From Pseudomonadales bacterium (GTDB lineage Bacteria; Pseudomonadota; Gammaproteobacteria; Pseudomonadales; Azotimanducaceae): DNA of 64,000 nucleotides. Position 1 is the stretch's first letter. Each line of letters begins with the position of its first letter. A program made the position numbers and the translations under genes. The DNA lies in assembly GCA_016779565.1 (NCBI GenBank), contig JADHNJ010000001.1, positions 27,349 through 91,348 of the forward strand, in the 5' to 3' direction. The notes beneath the pieces were generated by a model, which saw nothing but the letters and a program-made list of their open reading frames with translations, was not told the origin of the DNA and searched no databases. This document shows, in pieces, positions 1 to 9,450 of the stretch.

Positions 1-78
1 CCCTTTGAGGAACTCAGCCTGCAACCGATCTCGCCGCTTTTGCCGCCAAGGCAGCAGATTAATGGCTAACTTCACCAT
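1..78 (-). CDS. pilN: PilN, type IV pilus inner-membrane assembly protein (N-terminal 26 residues only)
   Basis: The gene runs off the left edge of the window. The visible start reads MVKLAINLLPWRQKRRDRLQ; the INLLPWR motif at the very N-terminus is typical of PilN, and in Thermus the equivalent segment docks into a groove on cytoplasmic PilM. The ATG at 76-78 was chosen because an upstream ATG at 98-100 meets a stop after five codons. It lies 33 nt beyond the pilM stop, which fits the pilMNOPQ operon order. The following transmembrane helix lies outside the window. Confidence 0.85.
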   Translation of the reverse strand, partial: MVKLAINLLPWRQKRRDRLQAEFLKG

Positions 79-111
79 AGGATTATCCGATCCTGTTCAT
101 TAGCACGCTGT

Positions 112-1188
112 TCATCGATCAAGCTGTCGCATGGCCAATCCACAAGCAATCATCATGGCGGGTGCATCAGCCATGAGCCTTTCTTGATCGACAGAGGCAG
201 CGATACGCATATTGTCAAAAGGATTCGCCACGCTACAAGGCGTACCCAATCGCGTTGCGATTAACGCTGCCAGTCCGTCAATATTTGCGGTCCCACCTGC
301 CAACACGATTCGATCTACATCGTTATAAGCGGTGGCTGAATAAAAGAACTGCAGCGACCGCATAACCTGTTGCAGGAGCGATTCTTTAAAGGGTGTCAAA
401 ACGTCTGAATCGTAATCTGCGGGCAAACCACCAAATTTCTTGGCATAGCCCGCTTCTTGAGCTGATAAGCCATATTTCGCTTGGATGTCGTCGGTTAACT
501 GCTTGCCCCCAAACATTTGCTCTCGGGTATAAAGCACTTCTGAGCCTTGCACCACCGAAAGCGTCGTTAATTGTGCGCCAATATCGAAGATCGCTAAGAC
601 GTCGGGACTTTCCCCTTCTGCTTTCTCGGAAAACAAGTCCAAATCTAGAGCGATGGCACGTTGAACACAGTGGGCTTCTATGTCGATCACTTCGGGGGTT
701 AAGCCGGCGCCTTCAATAGCTGCCTCACGTGACTCAATATGTTCGCGGCGGCAAGCGGCAAGAAGCACATCAACAAGATCCTCTGACCGAGCGCTTGACC
801 CTAGTACCTGGAAGTCTAAAGCCACTTCATCGAGGGGATAGGGAATATACTGATCTGCCTCAAGCAGCAGCTGTTCTTCAATTTGGGATTCATTTAAGGT
901 CGCTGGTACTTCAATCATTTTGGTAATCACAGCCGACCCAGACACTGCAACTGAGGCAAACTTTGCCTTGGATTCGGTTTTCGACTGAAGCCGTTTAATC
1001 GCTTCAGAGACGACCTCTAACTCAACAATATTTTGATCAACTAGGGTGTTTTCTGGCAGCGGCTCAACACCATAGCTCTCGACCATGTAGCCTTCGTCAT
1101 CTCGACTTAATTCCAAGAGCTTGATCGCAGTCGCACTAATGTCTAGCCCGACTAGGCTTTGCGCGCGACTTTTGAACCATTTCATCAT
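112..1188 (-). CDS. pilM: PilM, actin-like cytoplasmic component of the type IV pilus machine
   Basis: The 358-residue protein has the PilM/FtsA-like fold. It begins MMKWFKSRAQSLVGLDI, with phosphate-1-type GLDISATAIK near residues 14-23, and has a second nucleotide-binding segment IFDIGAQLTTLSVV around residue 200 and VLAGGTANIDGL near residue 295. PilM binds ATP, sits on the inner face of the inner membrane and connects to PilN, PilO and PilP. Length matches the family (about 350). It is divergent from the PBP1A gene, the usual ponA/pilM arrangement in Pseudomonas-like genomes, with a 206-bp shared upstream region. An adjacent ATG one codon in is an equally possible start. Confidence 0.95.
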   Translation of the reverse strand: MMKWFKSRAQSLVGLDISATAIKLLELSRDDEGYMVESYGVEPLPENTLVDQNIVELEVVSEAIKRLQSKTESKAKFASVAVSGSAVITKMIEVPATLNESQIEEQLLLEADQYIPYPLDEVALDFQVLGSSARSEDLVDVLLAACRREHIESREAAIEGAGLTPEVIDIEAHCVQRAIALDLDLFSEKAEGESPDVLAIFDIGAQLTTLSVVQGSEVLYTREQMFGGKQLTDDIQAKYGLSAQEAGYAKKFGGLPADYDSDVLTPFKESLLQQVMRSLQFFYSATAYNDVDRIVLAGGTANIDGLAALIATRLGTPCSVANPFDNMRIAASVDQERLMADAPAMMIACGLAMRQLDR

Positions 1189-1394
1189 AGCTACCTTTGA
1201 CCTAAATGAGCGCCGCTTATATCCGCTCCTACTTGTCTAACAACCAGTATCACCCAAAATAGGCAAATAAACTATACTAAGGCCCCCTTCAGCGTCATAA
1301 TCCCTTCTGCATTTAAACGACTAACGCTCTGATTCATCAACGATTGTGAGCGGGTTTCATGCCATTGGAGACGATGCGATAAGATCCTCAACCT

Positions 1395-3761
1395 ATGAAA
1401 CGCACGCTGTTACTGCTTACACAACTTTTTGCTCTTTTTGCCAGCGCCGGCGTCATGGGATTAGCGTCGGCCTATCTCTATCTCAATCCTCAAATTCCAG
1501 CGATTTCTGAGTTCACTGAGGTTGCCCTCAAAGCGCCCCTGAAAATTGTGAGTCGCGATGGCAAGCTCATTCAAGAGTATGGTGAGCGCTTGATCCCCAT
1601 TGAATACCAAGACATACCCCAAGACTTCATCAATGCTTTGCTCAATACCGAAGACAAGCGCTTTTTTGAGCACAGCGGTATCGACCTGATTACCGTCGCA
1701 AACGCCACTTTTCAGCTGCTAGTCAACGCAGGTGACATAAAGACCGGTGCCTCTACCATCACAATGCAATTAGTGAAAAATGTCTCCGGTGCATCGGAAA
1801 TTCGGTTTATTCGAAAGTTTAAAGAGATGCTTTTGGCTATTAAGCTAGAAAGAGAGCTTACTAAGCCCGAAATTCTAACCCTCTATCTCAACATCATCCC
1901 CTTTGGTAAGCATGCTTATGGGATCCAGGCGGCGGCTCAAACCTATTATGACAAACCCGTAGCGGCGCTAACCCTCGCTCAAATGGCAATGCTGGCAGGG
2001 GTTCCAAAGGCACCGGAAGCTGGCAATCCCATCAATGGCCCTCAGCGAGCGCTGGACCGACGGAATTTGATCTTAACTCGGATGCTCGAACAAGGATCCA
2101 TAACCCGCGCGCAGCACGACCAGGCTCGGCAAGCGCCTATTACCGCTCAGGTTTTTGGTCGAAATATCGAACTACCAGCACTCTATGCCGCCGAAATGAT
2201 TCGCAGTGAAATCATCCGAGGCTATGGAAATAAGGCCTACTCACTGGGGCTATTGGTAGAGTCTACGATCGACAGCACCATGCAAACTGCTGCCGAAGCC
2301 AGCGTCATCCAAAAACTCAACGAATACGATCGCAGGCACGGCTACCGTGGCCCTGAAGCCACACAAATTGCCGGAACTAAAACCTTTCTCGCCGGCGACC
2401 GAACGTCCCTACCGGCCTATTGGATGAAAACCCTAGAGGATACCCCCGTCATCGGTGATCAAGTCCCCGCTATCGTGACTGAAATTGATGGAAAAATGCT
2501 GAAGGCACAAACTAAATTCGGCGAATCTATCGAGATTGATTGGTCTGGCCTGCGCTGGGCAAGGCCCTATTTGACCGTAGACCGGCGGGGTCCCGTTCCA
2601 AAGGGCGCCAATGATATCGTGAGTATCGGCGATCTCATACGGGTTGAAAGATCCTCCTCGGATCTTGCCTGGAATCTCGGTCAAGTGCCGCATTTGCAGG
2701 GTGCGTTTGTCGCCATTGATCCAGAGACAGGCGGCGTCAGAGCTATGGTCGGCGGCTACGATTTTTCGCTCAATCAATTTAATCACGCGACCCAAGCGAG
2801 ACGACAGCCAGGGTCGACCTTTAAACCTTTTTTCTATGCCGGTGCGATGGAGGCAGGCGTCACAGCGGCATCGATCTACAATGACGCGCCAGTGGTTCTG
2901 CCCGGAGGTGCGCTCGAAGAAAAATATCGACCAAAAAACTCAGGGAGTGGCTTTCAGGGCAACATCCGATTGCGTGAAGCCCTTTACCGCAGCATTAACT
3001 TGGTCTCCCTCAGGGTTTTGCTTGATTATGGTGCCGACAATGCGATCGACTATGTAAAACGATTTGGGTTTGCGACCGACGACTTCCCGCGCGATGTACA
3101 ACTCGCCTTCGGGGGTGGCACCATCGCATTAACCCCTTTGGAGGTCGCGACGGGTTATGCCATTTTAGCCAATGGTGGCCGCGCCATTACCCCTTTTATG
3201 ATTCAAGAAGTACGCTCCATCAATACCGATGAAAACATTCCTTTCGAGCAAGCCAGTTGCGGCTATCAGTGCGGCACACCCGGTCCTCAGGTTGTTGAGC
3301 CGCGGGTGGCGTTTATTCTAAATAGCATTCTCAAAGACACGATCCAGCGAGGCACCGGCAGAAAAGTCTTTAAAGCACTCAATCGCTCAGATGTCATGGG
3401 TAAAACCGGCACCACCAATGATGCCGATATCTGGTTTTCTGGTTATACCGAGGCGGTTGCGGCCACCGCATGGGCAGGGTTTTCGAGCAACGCGCCGGTC
3501 GGTAATCGTGAATGGGGCTCGACCGTGCCGACAGAAACCTGGATAGAATTTGCCAAACGTGCCTTGCCACCCATATCCGCCCGCCCCAAACCGCTTCCCC
3601 AAGGCATTGTTTCCGTAAAAATAGACCCCGATACAGGCGAGCGCACCAGCTCATCTGACGAGCGAGGGGTTTTCGAGTACTTTAGACAAGAGTTCGCGCC
3701 GGCGCCGTTAACGAAAAAAGACGTTAATCAGCAAGCGACTGACTATCAGGACATTTTTTAG
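1395..3761 (+). CDS. mrcA: Penicillin-binding protein 1A, bifunctional transglycosylase/transpeptidase
   Basis: The 788-residue class A PBP polymerises glycan strands from lipid II and cross-links peptides in the periplasm. An N-terminal membrane anchor (about residues 4-28) is followed by the GT51 domain with NTEDKRFFEHSGID, whose catalytic Glu is near residue 86, and TMQLVKN. The OB-like insert typical of PBP1A follows. The transpeptidase domain has all three motifs: GSTFKPF (Ser about 474), SINLVSLR and MGKTGTTNDADIWF. Length fits PBP1A (770-850). It is divergent from pilM, as in Pseudomonas, where the gene is called ponA. Several promoter-like AT-rich stretches lie in the intergenic region but none has a convincing -35/-10 pair. 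Confidence 0.97.
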   Translation: MKRTLLLLTQLFALFASAGVMGLASAYLYLNPQIPAISEFTEVALKAPLKIVSRDGKLIQEYGERLIPIEYQDIPQDFINALLNTEDKRFFEHSGIDLITVANATFQLLVNAGDIKTGASTITMQLVKNVSGASEIRFIRKFKEMLLAIKLERELTKPEILTLYLNIIPFGKHAYGIQAAAQTYYDKPVAALTLAQMAMLAGVPKAPEAGNPINGPQRALDRRNLILTRMLEQGSITRAQHDQARQAPITAQVFGRNIELPALYAAEMIRSEIIRGYGNKAYSLGLLVESTIDSTMQTAAEASVIQKLNEYDRRHGYRGPEATQIAGTKTFLAGDRTSLPAYWMKTLEDTPVIGDQVPAIVTEIDGKMLKAQTKFGESIEIDWSGLRWARPYLTVDRRGPVPKGANDIVSIGDLIRVERSSSDLAWNLGQVPHLQGAFVAIDPETGGVRAMVGGYDFSLNQFNHATQARRQPGSTFKPFFYAGAMEAGVTAASIYNDAPVVLPGGALEEKYRPKNSGSGFQGNIRLREALYRSINLVSLRVLLDYGADNAIDYVKRFGFATDDFPRDVQLAFGGGTIALTPLEVATGYAILANGGRAITPFMIQEVRSINTDENIPFEQASCGYQCGTPGPQVVEPRVAFILNSILKDTIQRGTGRKVFKALNRSDVMGKTGTTNDADIWFSGYTEAVAATAWAGFSSNAPVGNREWGSTVPTETWIEFAKRALPPISARPKPLPQGIVSVKIDPDTGERTSSSDERGVFEYFRQEFAPAPLTKKDVNQQATDYQDIF

Positions 3762-3838
3762 GCGCGATTGTGAGTGCTGGAACCCTTGCGTCACCAGCTT
3801 GAAGACAGCAACGCAAAACGCCGGCCTCTGGACTATCG

Positions 3839-4051
3839 CTAGCTGCTTGCGCCGCGACGGAATCGCTTGTTAAAGCGATCGATTCGACCCGCTGAATCGA
3901 TGGTTTTTTGCTTACCCGTGTAAAAAGGGTGGCACTGGGAGCACACTTCGATTGAAATGTCTTCGCATATTGTTGATTTTGTCTCGATAACATTCCCGCA
4001 GCTGCAGGTTGCTTTTATCGCGTCATATTGGGGGTGCGTATCGGCTTTCAT
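3839..4051 (-). CDS. rpmE: 50S ribosomal protein L31, zinc-binding (C+) type
   Basis: The 70-residue protein starts [19 protein letters not shown] and matches L31 over its full length. Cys16, Cys18, Cys37 and Cys40 form the zinc ribbon of the C+ form, which in many bacteria is replaced by a zinc-free paralogue under zinc limitation. The HPFYTGKQK segment after the last Cys is the family signature. It is convergent with mrcA (77 bp between stops) and divergent from priA, the same rpmE/priA pairing seen in other gammaproteobacteria. A TTTACC purine-poor stretch precedes the ATG, so the ribosome-binding site is weak on this reading. Confidence 0.97.
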   Translation of the reverse strand: MKADTHPQYDAIKATCSCGNVIETKSTICEDISIEVCSQCHPFYTGKQKTIDSAGRIDRFNKRFRRGASS

Positions 4052-4190
4052 GAACTTTACCTAGCGTGCTATTCGCAAAAAGGCGCCAATAATAGCAGAG
4101 AAATTGAGAGAAGCAAGCCATGTTACATTGACCCGAGCCTTGTTTAATTACGAATGCTGATACGCCAAGTCAACTAAGCGACAGGACTGC

Positions 4191-6368
4191 ATGAGCAATT
4201 CCACCATCTATAACATCGCGATTCCGGTACCCTTGCCCGGCACTTTCGAGTATGCGAGCCCTTTACCCCTAAAACCTGGGATTCGCGTCTCGGTTACGTT
4301 CGCTCGCCGAAGATTAACAGGCGTCGTCATTAGTCTTTGCGATGACCCAGTGACACCTGCAGCAAAGCTTAAACCCATCGATGCCATCCTTGATGCCGAG
4401 CCAGTCTTCGATCAAGCGCTATTGAACCTGCTGATCTGGGCATCAAATTATTATTTTCATCCAATTGGCGAGGTTTTTTCTGCGGCCTTACCCAGCAAAA
4501 TCAAGCACGGCGGTGCACTCGAGGCTGCCACCGAACGGCTGACCCTAACCGAGCTGGGTATTCAAATGGCTAAAGTTGGGAATTTGCCTCGGGCCCCTAA
4601 ACAGGCTCAGTTGCTCACCAGACTCCAATCATCTGAGCCGATGTCTCGAGCTGACCTAACTCAAGCCGGCTATTCAGCCGCGGTTATCCGAGGACTGATC
4701 CAAAAAAACTGGGCTTGCTGGCGCTCAGTAAAAGACGTACCAGCCAATGACGCTCCTCATCATTTCAAAGCAGCAATTTCTTTAACTGAAGCCCAAAGAC
4801 AAGCGATCGCGGCAGTCGAGCTCGACCAACCTATGACCTACCTGCTCTACGGCGTCACCGGTAGTGGCAAAACCGAAGTCTATCTAAGGCTCATTGATCA
4901 AGTCCTAAGGACCGGGAAGCAGGCTCTGATTTTGGTGCCAGAAATTGCTTTAACGCCCCAGACAGTTGACCGTTTTCAGGACAGGTTTGACTGTCGGGTT
5001 GGCGCGCTTCATTCTGGGATGACGGCCGCTGAACGTAACCGGCAATGGCAAGCTGCTCGATCCGGCGGCACCAAAATTATCATCGGCACAAGATCAGCCA
5101 TATTTACGCCAATGGCCAGCATCGGCATCATCATTGTGGACGAAGAGCACGATACCTCCTACAAACAACAGGACGGCTTTCATTACTCTGCTCGAGATCT
5201 AGCGACGGTGCGCGCCGCTAATGAGGGCATTCCTGTGGTGCTGGGATCGGCAACCCCGTCGCTCGAATCGATTGCCAACGCTGAAGCAGGAAAATACCAG
5301 TTACTTAAGCTTCTGGATCGAGCCAACGGGGCTAAACGCGAGCGGTACCAAATGCTACCGATGCCGCCCAACCAGTCAGACCCTCTGCCCAATCAAGCCC
5401 TGTTCACAGAAATCCGAGAGACTCTTGAACGGGGGGAGCAAGTCCTTGTGATGCGCAATCGACGAGGCTATGCACCTGTCCTGTTTTGCACCGAATGTCG
5501 CTGGATTGCCGAATGCCAGGCTTGCGATGCTCGTCTGACCGTTCATCGCCAACAAACCGGTTTAAAGTGCCATCACTGTGGCGCATCACACCCCATACCG
5601 ACACACTGTCCTAATTGCTCACACGTTACCTTGACGCCAGTTGGTGATGGCACCCAACGACTTGAAACCACTTTTCAAACGGCTTTCCCGGATTTCCCAA
5701 TCGTGCGCATTGATAGCGACAACATTAAAGACCGGTTGAGCTTAGATAGGGCTTTAGCAAAGCTTCAAGGGGGTGAACCCTGCATTCTCATTGGGACTCA
5801 GCTCATCGCCAAAGGCCATCATTTCCCGCTTGTAACACTGGCAGTCGTGTTGGATATCGATCAAGGGTTTCTCAGTGCTGACTTTAAAGCCGTCGAGCGC
5901 ACCGCCCAATTAATCATTCAAACCGGAGGTCGCAGCGGCCGCGATGAGCTGGCGGGCAAGGTTTACCTAAGTAGTCGTATGCCGGACTTACCCGGACTGA
6001 ACGCGCTCATCGATCAAGACTACCTAACCTATGCCAAACAAATGCTTGCGGATCGATCTCGCTATGAACTACCACCCTTCGCGCACCATGGTCTCATCCG
6101 AGCTGATGCCAAAACGCCTGGGTTAGCTGATCAGCTTTTGCAACGTGTACAACGTCTAGTGAGGGCAGAGCGCCAAACAGAAATCCTCGGGCCTACCAGT
6201 CCAGCAATGGCCAAACGAGCGGGCTGGCATCGGTCGCAGTTGTTAATCAGCGCTTCGTCCCGGCAAGCCCGTCATAAAGTTCTCCAACAGCTACAAGTCG
6301 CCTTAACCCAAGCGGCACCAAGGACTATTCGATGGTCGATTGATGTCGACCCTGCAGATTTTTTCTGA
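4191..6368 (+). CDS. priA: Primosomal protein N' (PriA), replication-restart helicase
   Basis: The 725-residue superfamily 2 DNA helicase reloads the replisome at stalled forks. Visible parts are the N-terminal 3'-DNA-binding domain, Walker A GVTGSGKTE at about residues 221-229, the DEEH-type box VDEEHDTSYK, and a Cys-rich zinc module CTECRWIAECQACD plus CHHCG and CPNC between the two helicase lobes. The C-terminal lobe carries GTQLIAKGHHFP and QTGGRSGR. Length is normal. The ATG at 4191 has AGGA five bases upstream. In Pseudomonas and E. coli argS commonly lies near or after this gene before the SPOR gene; here the SPOR gene follows directly. Confidence 0.97.
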   Translation: MSNSTIYNIAIPVPLPGTFEYASPLPLKPGIRVSVTFARRRLTGVVISLCDDPVTPAAKLKPIDAILDAEPVFDQALLNLLIWASNYYFHPIGEVFSAALPSKIKHGGALEAATERLTLTELGIQMAKVGNLPRAPKQAQLLTRLQSSEPMSRADLTQAGYSAAVIRGLIQKNWACWRSVKDVPANDAPHHFKAAISLTEAQRQAIAAVELDQPMTYLLYGVTGSGKTEVYLRLIDQVLRTGKQALILVPEIALTPQTVDRFQDRFDCRVGALHSGMTAAERNRQWQAARSGGTKIIIGTRSAIFTPMASIGIIIVDEEHDTSYKQQDGFHYSARDLATVRAANEGIPVVLGSATPSLESIANAEAGKYQLLKLLDRANGAKRERYQMLPMPPNQSDPLPNQALFTEIRETLERGEQVLVMRNRRGYAPVLFCTECRWIAECQACDARLTVHRQQTGLKCHHCGASHPIPTHCPNCSHVTLTPVGDGTQRLETTFQTAFPDFPIVRIDSDNIKDRLSLDRALAKLQGGEPCILIGTQLIAKGHHFPLVTLAVVLDIDQGFLSADFKAVERTAQLIIQTGGRSGRDELAGKVYLSSRMPDLPGLNALIDQDYLTYAKQMLADRSRYELPPFAHHGLIRADAKTPGLADQLLQRVQRLVRAERQTEILGPTSPAMAKRAGWHRSQLLISASSRQARHKVLQQLQVALTQAAPRTIRWSIDVDPADFF

Positions 6369-6518
6369 TGCTTGTTGCTTTCAAAACGCAACGACAACCT
6401 ACCAAAGCGCAACGTCAACCTACAGACCTTTTTCTTGGTCCCCTTAAGGCCCAGAGGATCCGGGCGGGAGCCGCAAGTAACTTGTGCAAACCGGCTTTGC
6501 TTCTTTTACACTAGCGCC

Positions 6519-7028
6519 ATGGCACCCGCTCAAAAAAAACGACGTCTACCGAGCAGTTTTGCTTCTGGCTTCCTACTCGGGCTCCTATCTGGCGTGACCT
6601 TGGTTGGATTGTTGGTTTGGTTGCCCGATCAGGAGGCCGCGACACCTACCGTTAATGCGGTTATCTCTCCAGATCCCGGAGTCAGCGAACCTGACCTCGA
6701 CACCATCGATTGGTCCTTTTACGATCTGTTTCCTAAGGCTGAGGTGGCAACCGTGAGCGGCTACCAAAGCGCGAGGGATCCAGAGGCAGCGCCATCGATA
6801 TATCATCTGCAGACCGGCTCTTTTGGCTCACCCCGAGATGCTGACGAACGCCGAGCTGCTTTGCTATTACTCGGACTGCCAGCATTTGTTGAACCAAAGA
6901 TCATTGACGAGAAAACCTGGTACCGCGTCTTGGTGGGCCCAGTTTCCTCTGAGACTGACCTGAATCGCGTTCAAATGCTACTGGCGACCAATGATTTTGA
7001 GTCAATTCCGATTGCGAATCAGCCCTAA
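6519..7028 (+). CDS. SPOR-domain membrane protein, FtsN-like
   Basis: The 169-residue protein has a basic N-terminus (MAPAQKKRRLPSSFASG), one transmembrane helix at about residues 18-36 and a C-terminal SPOR domain from about residue 95. The domain includes IYHLQTGSFGSPRDADERRA and WYRVLVGPVSSETDLNRVQ. SPOR domains bind denuded septal glycan, so the protein probably works at the division site. The open frame extends upstream to 6372, but the extra 49 residues are rich in Asn/Arg/Pro and do not resemble the family, so the ATG at 6519 is preferred. The priA-SPOR-hslVU order is conserved in related genomes. It is shorter than E. coli FtsN, so a second FtsN elsewhere is possible. Confidence 0.85.
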   Translation: MAPAQKKRRLPSSFASGFLLGLLSGVTLVGLLVWLPDQEAATPTVNAVISPDPGVSEPDLDTIDWSFYDLFPKAEVATVSGYQSARDPEAAPSIYHLQTGSFGSPRDADERRAALLLLGLPAFVEPKIIDEKTWYRVLVGPVSSETDLNRVQMLLATNDFESIPIANQP

Positions 7029-7043
7029 CTGGTAAGCTCGGTC

Positions 7044-7049
7044 TATAAT
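7044..7049 (+). promoter_or_regulatory. Possible -10 box for hslVU
   Basis: A perfect TATAAT lies 15 bases after the SPOR gene stop and about 70 bases before the hslV start. No good -35 hexamer is seen 16-18 bases upstream, and no sigma-32 CCCCAT-type -10 is obvious, so this is only a candidate. The hslVU-DUF971-ubiE-ubiB-hisIE-tatABC genes that follow are closely spaced and could share this start. Confidence 0.35.
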
Positions 7050-7118
7050 ATCAGCCAGCGCGTATCTACTTCTACCGTCGAAGAACGGCTGATTCATTCA
7101 TTAGAGGGGGACCATCTT

Positions 7119-7661
7119 TTGCAGCAATTAAGGGGTACGACCATATTGTGCGTTCGACGTGGCGATCAAGTTGTCATCGGTGGCGACGGGCAAGTCACGC
7201 AAGGCGATACCGTGATGAAAGGCAACGCCAAGAAGGTTCGACGTCTTCACAATGGTCAAGTCATCGCTGGCTTTGCCGGGGGTACGGCCGATGCCTTCAC
7301 CTTATTCGAAAGGTTCGAATCACAATTACAGAAACATCAAGGGCATTTGGTTCGCGCGGCGGTAGAGCTCGCTAAAGACTGGCGAAGTGATCGCGCCTTG
7401 AGGCGGTTAGAAGCGCTCCTGTTAGTTGCTGATCTAGAAAATTCCTTAACCATTACCGGTACAGGAGACGTCATCGAACCCAGCGACGGTATCATGGCGA
7501 TCGGCTCTGGTGGACAATACGCCAAAGCGGCAGCTACTGGACTGCTGCAATACTCCGAGTTAGGGGCAGAGGAGATCGTACGAAAAAGTCTCATAATAGC
7601 CGCTGACATTTGCATCTACACTAATGCAAACCTCACCATAGAATCTCTTCCTCGTACCTAA
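7119..7661 (+). CDS. hslV: HslV, ATP-dependent protease subunit (ClpQ), TTG start
   Basis: The 180-residue threonine protease forms the double-hexamer core of the HslUV (ClpYQ) protease. The short propeptide MQQLRG precedes the TTILCVRRG segment, so Thr7 becomes the N-terminal nucleophile after processing. [21 protein letters not shown] and the [14 protein letters not shown] segment are diagnostic. The start is TTG at 7119; no in-frame ATG exists near it, and a strong AGAGGGGG ribosome-binding site lies at 7103-7110. It is followed 16 bp later by hslU, its ATPase partner. Confidence 0.97.
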   Translation: MQQLRGTTILCVRRGDQVVIGGDGQVTQGDTVMKGNAKKVRRLHNGQVIAGFAGGTADAFTLFERFESQLQKHQGHLVRAAVELAKDWRSDRALRRLEALLLVADLENSLTITGTGDVIEPSDGIMAIGSGGQYAKAAATGLLQYSELGAEEIVRKSLIIAADICIYTNANLTIESLPRT

Positions 7662-7677
7662 ACCATCGGATCCATTT

Positions 7678-9012
7678 ATGACCGCCATGACCCCTCGAGA
7701 AATCGTTCACGAACTTGGTAAGCACATTATTGGGCAAGAGGACGCCAAACGTGCTGTCGCCATAGCCCTACGCAATCGTTGGCGGCGGCAACAACTCCCT
7801 CAGGACGTGATGCAAGAAATCTCTCCGAAAAATATTCTGATGATTGGGCCGACCGGTGTTGGTAAAACTGAAATTGCTCGGCGCCTAGCACGTCTGGCCA
7901 ATGCGCCATTTATCAAAGTTGAAGCAACCAAGTTCACCGAAGTTGGCTATGTCGGTCGAGACGTAGAATCGATTATTCGAGATTTGACTGAGTCTGCTTA
8001 TAAAATGCTTAGGGATCGCCAAATCAATGCTGCTAAACCTCGAGCATTAGATGCCGCTGAATCACGGGTGCTTGATGCGCTTCTGCCAGTGGCCAGGGAT
8101 AGCGACGACGCTGAGCATAGCGAATCCTCGACCCGGCAGCTGCTTCGAAAAAAACTACGCGAAGGCAGCCTGGACGATCGAGACATCGAGATTGAGGTAC
8201 AACCGCCAAAGGTGGGCGTCGAGATTATGGCGCCACCCGGCATGGAAGATATGACGAGCCAGATTCAAAACATGTTCTCGAATTTAGCAGCTGATCAAAA
8301 AAAGCGCCAAAGAATGTCGGTCAAAGCAGCACTCAAAGCGCTTCAAGACGAGGAGGCTAGCCGTCTAGTCGATGATGACGAGCTTAAGAGCCAAACCGTC
8401 GAGGCAGTGGAACAAACAGGCATCGTGTTCATTGACGAGATCGATAAAATCGCCAAAAGCGCCGCCCACACCGGCGGCGACGTCTCCCGCGAAGGCGTGC
8501 AGCGAGACCTGTTACCTTTGATCGAGGGCTCCAATGTTTCGACGAAATTCGGCATCGTACGTACCGACCACATTTTGTTTATTGCCTCAGGCGCCTTCCA
8601 TTTGAGCCAACCCTCGGACTTGATTCCAGAGATGCAAGGCCGACTGCCGATACGAGTCGAGTTAAACGCGCTCACCGTCCACGACTTTGAACGCATTCTT
8701 CGCGAACCGGATTATTGCATCATTGAGCAGTACCAGCACTTATTACGAACTGAATCCGTCAACTTAACATTTACCGATGACAGCATTCACGAAATCGCTA
8801 CCATTGCCTGGCAGGTCAACGAGCGCATTGAAAATATCGGCGCTAGAAGACTGCATACCGTCATGGAGCGACTGCTCGAGGACATTTCTTTCGAGGGCGG
8901 CGAATATCATGGGTGCGCCGAAGGTGGCGCCATCACCATTGATGCCGAATTTGTGAAAACCCGATTAGCCGATCTTGCGGCTGACAGCGACCTCAGCCGT
9001 TATATCCTGTAG
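7678..9012 (+). CDS. hslU: HslU, AAA+ unfoldase of the HslUV protease
   Basis: The 444-residue AAA+ ATPase unfolds substrates and feeds them to HslV. It opens [20 protein letters not shown], with Walker [10 protein letters not shown] at about residues 57-65 and the pore-loop sequence [12 protein letters not shown] shortly after. The inserted I-domain spans roughly residues 110-240. Walker [10 protein letters not shown] follows near residue 250, and the sensor region is [18 protein letters not shown]. The C-terminus DSDLSRYIL is the conserved tail that inserts into HslV. A second ATG three codons in (7687) is a possible alternative start. Confidence 0.98.
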   Translation: MTAMTPREIVHELGKHIIGQEDAKRAVAIALRNRWRRQQLPQDVMQEISPKNILMIGPTGVGKTEIARRLARLANAPFIKVEATKFTEVGYVGRDVESIIRDLTESAYKMLRDRQINAAKPRALDAAESRVLDALLPVARDSDDAEHSESSTRQLLRKKLREGSLDDRDIEIEVQPPKVGVEIMAPPGMEDMTSQIQNMFSNLAADQKKRQRMSVKAALKALQDEEASRLVDDDELKSQTVEAVEQTGIVFIDEIDKIAKSAAHTGGDVSREGVQRDLLPLIEGSNVSTKFGIVRTDHILFIASGAFHLSQPSDLIPEMQGRLPIRVELNALTVHDFERILREPDYCIIEQYQHLLRTESVNLTFTDDSIHEIATIAWQVNERIENIGARRLHTVMERLLEDISFEGGEYHGCAEGGAITIDAEFVKTRLADLAADSDLSRYIL

Positions 9013-9029
9013 CTCAAGGCAAGTAGACC

Positions 9030-9395
9030 GTGCAGCCCATAGAAATCAAAGTCCATCGTCAATCAGCGCTGCTCGAACTGCTATACCCGGAAGAGGCTTT
9101 TGTCCTGAGCGCTGAGTTTTTACGCGTTCATTCACCTTCTGCGGAAGTTCAGGGACATGGACCAGGGCAGGCCACGCTCCAGGTTGGTAAGCGATTGGTC
9201 TCCTTCCGAAACATCATTCCCCAAGGGCATTATGCCATTCGAATAGAATTCTCCGATGATCATAATTCGGGCATTTATAGTTGGGACTATCTCCGGGAGC
9301 TTGCAATCAACCGCGACACGTATTGGCAAACGTATTTAGCCGCACTCGCACAAAGTGGCGGTTCTCGAGACCCAGTCGTGCTGGCACTGTCTTAA
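9030..9395 (+). CDS. DUF971 protein (gamma-butyrobetaine hydroxylase N-terminal-like domain)
   Basis: The 121-residue protein matches the stand-alone DUF971 family. It has PIEIKVHRQSALLEL at the start, then LSAEFLRVHSPSAEVQGHG, GHYAIRIEFSDDHNSGIYSW and DYLRELAINRDTYW. The domain is also the N-terminal zinc-binding part of gamma-butyrobetaine hydroxylase. Free-standing copies are linked to Fe-S or redox proteins in some bacteria, but the function is unsettled. The start is GTG at 9030, 17 bp after hslU. The position between hslU and ubiE is the conserved one in Pseudomonas-like genomes. Confidence 0.9.
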   Translation: MQPIEIKVHRQSALLELLYPEEAFVLSAEFLRVHSPSAEVQGHGPGQATLQVGKRLVSFRNIIPQGHYAIRIEFSDDHNSGIYSWDYLRELAINRDTYWQTYLAALAQSGGSRDPVVLALS

Positions 9396-9450
9396 CCCCC
9401 GGATGGATTTAAAGGTGTACAATCTCACCACTACGCTTGGGTAATTCGGT

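Noticed and set aside
1250..1278. TATACT at 1273-1278 as an mrcA promoter
   Set aside because: No -35 hexamer at a suitable distance, so the match alone is not convincing.
6372..6518. Longer start of the SPOR protein
   Set aside because: The 49 extra residues look like untranslated leader and the ATG at 6519 starts right before the usual basic stretch and helix.
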